Of a DNA stretch of 62,637 nucleotides, positions 62,272 through 62,637 are shown one piece after another. The notes beneath the pieces were generated by a model. That model was given only the letters and a program-made list of their open reading frames with translations, searched no databases and had not been told where the DNA came from. Position 1 is the first letter of the stretch, and every line of letters begins with the position of its first letter. Both the position numbers and the translations under genes were made by a program. Source of the DNA: Pseudomonadota bacterium (GTDB lineage: Bacteria > Pseudomonadota > Gammaproteobacteria > Burkholderiales > Thiobacillaceae); assembly GCA_030684775.1 (NCBI GenBank), contig JAUXXW010000132.1, positions 1 through 62,637 of the forward strand. The letters run 5' to 3'.

Positions 62272-62637
62272 TCATGGTGATGGACGACTGGCGGGAAGCG
62301 TGAGCGGCACGAAGCTGAGGTTCTCCTGGCGTTTGACCAGGATCGGGAGGGTCAGCCCGTTGCCCAGGCCGGCGGCGAGTTCGAGCAGTTGGGTGGCGTT
62401 TTCCAGCGGCTGATGGCCGAATTTCAGCAGGATGTCGCCCGCTTGTATGCCCGCGCCGGCGGCGGGGCCGGGGGCGACTTCCTCGACCATTACGCCGCCG
62501 TGGATGCCGAGAACCTGTTTTGTGGCGTCATTCAGATCCGAGACCAGCAAGCCGAGGCGCGCGACCTGTTGCCGGGGCGAGCCGGGTTTGTCGGCTGAAC
62601 CCAGTTCGCCGACCAGTACCTTGATCTGGCCCACCTG
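62272..62637 (-). CDS. Deg/HtrA-type serine protease, C-terminal part (cut by the window edge)
   Basis: The last 120 residues of a minus-strand gene that runs off the right end. They contain the linker and second PDZ domain (LGLLVSDLNDATKQVLGIHGGVMVEEVAPGPAAGAGIQAGDILLKFGHQPLENATQLLELAAGL...LPILVKRQENLSFVPLTL). This is typical of DegQ/MucD periplasmic proteases. The catalytic domain lies outside the window. Confidence 0.85.
   Translation of the reverse strand, partial: QVGQIKVLVGELGSADKPGSPRQQVARLGLLVSDLNDATKQVLGIHGGVMVEEVAPGPAAGAGIQAGDILLKFGHQPLENATQLLELAAGLGNGLTLPILVKRQENLSFVPLTLPASRPSP

Overview
The window is a GC-rich chromosomal segment of a betaproteobacterium. The gene content suggests a Rhodocyclales- or Nitrosomonadales-like lineage with sulfur-oxidising traits; this is inference from gene families, not a database match. 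Supporting families are a DksA-like regulator beside comM, a flavocytochrome c-type sulfide dehydrogenase pair, UbiD, a complete methylcitrate-cycle set (prpE-prpB-prpC-prpD) and an sdhCDABE-gltA cluster. No rRNA, tRNA or CRISPR array was found.

Layout. 1-2.4 kb: DksA-like protein and ComM. 2.7-15.5 kb (minus strand): one long operon, read right to left: DUF6502-like protein, DUF5666-like secreted protein with a Glu/Lys-rich tail, outer-membrane barrel, then a type II secretion/type IV pilus-like machine (gspG, gspF, gspE, gspL-like, gspM-like, gspC-like, gspD, three pseudopilins). 15.6-17.7 kb: divergent cytochrome c plus FccB-like flavoprotein. 17.9-20.1 kb: porin, PstS-like protein and PsiE-like protein. 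20.1-28.5 kb: argB, a probable HvfA-type RiPP metallophore precursor without its partners, an IS701 remnant, a cyclic-nucleotide/rhodanese protein, ubiD, a lipoprotein, tgt and mscS. 28.6-33.5 kb: accessory region with a truncated DUF192 gene, an IS481 element, an AT-rich membrane-anchored double AAA+ ATPase and a DUF433/DUF5615 module. 33.7-38.0 kb: nickel/cobalt ECF uptake operon (NikK, NikL, outer-membrane protein, CbiM, CbiQ, CbiO). 38.1-44.3 kb: GcvR-like protein, tatD, a flavoprotein, recJ and an HTH-ferredoxin-reductase fusion. 44.4-45.7 kb: a RAMA-domain protein and a PIN toxin-antitoxin pair. 45.7-51.6 kb: prpEBCD. 51.8-56.9 kb: PII protein, nadE, DgcZ-like diguanylate cyclase, YchJ, small proteins and an XRE regulator. 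57.0-61.9 kb: sdhCDABE-gltA. The right edge cuts a Deg-type protease.

The most unusual property is the density and placement of short palindromic repeats. I see at least five families: K (C6TTT..AAAG6 paired hairpins), A (GTAGGTTGGGCAAAGC), B (GTAGGGTGGATAAGCG), E (TGTAGCGCCGGCATCC), and relatives C and D. They lie not only between genes but inside coding frames (GspL, GspC-like, a Rossmann flavoprotein, leaders of two pseudopilins and NikL). At seven operon junctions the repeat lies in an open mini-ORF whose start overlaps the upstream stop codon; in five of these its stop also overlaps the downstream start codon. Translational coupling could therefore survive insertion. At three sites the palindrome is flanked by 26-46 bp imperfect duplications of the local sequence.

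The AAA+ ATPase island at 30.2-32.9 kb is the best single-gene candidate for an undescribed system. It has two transmembrane helices and two CDC48-like ATPase modules, differs in composition from its neighbours, and is bracketed by IS21-like terminal repeats.
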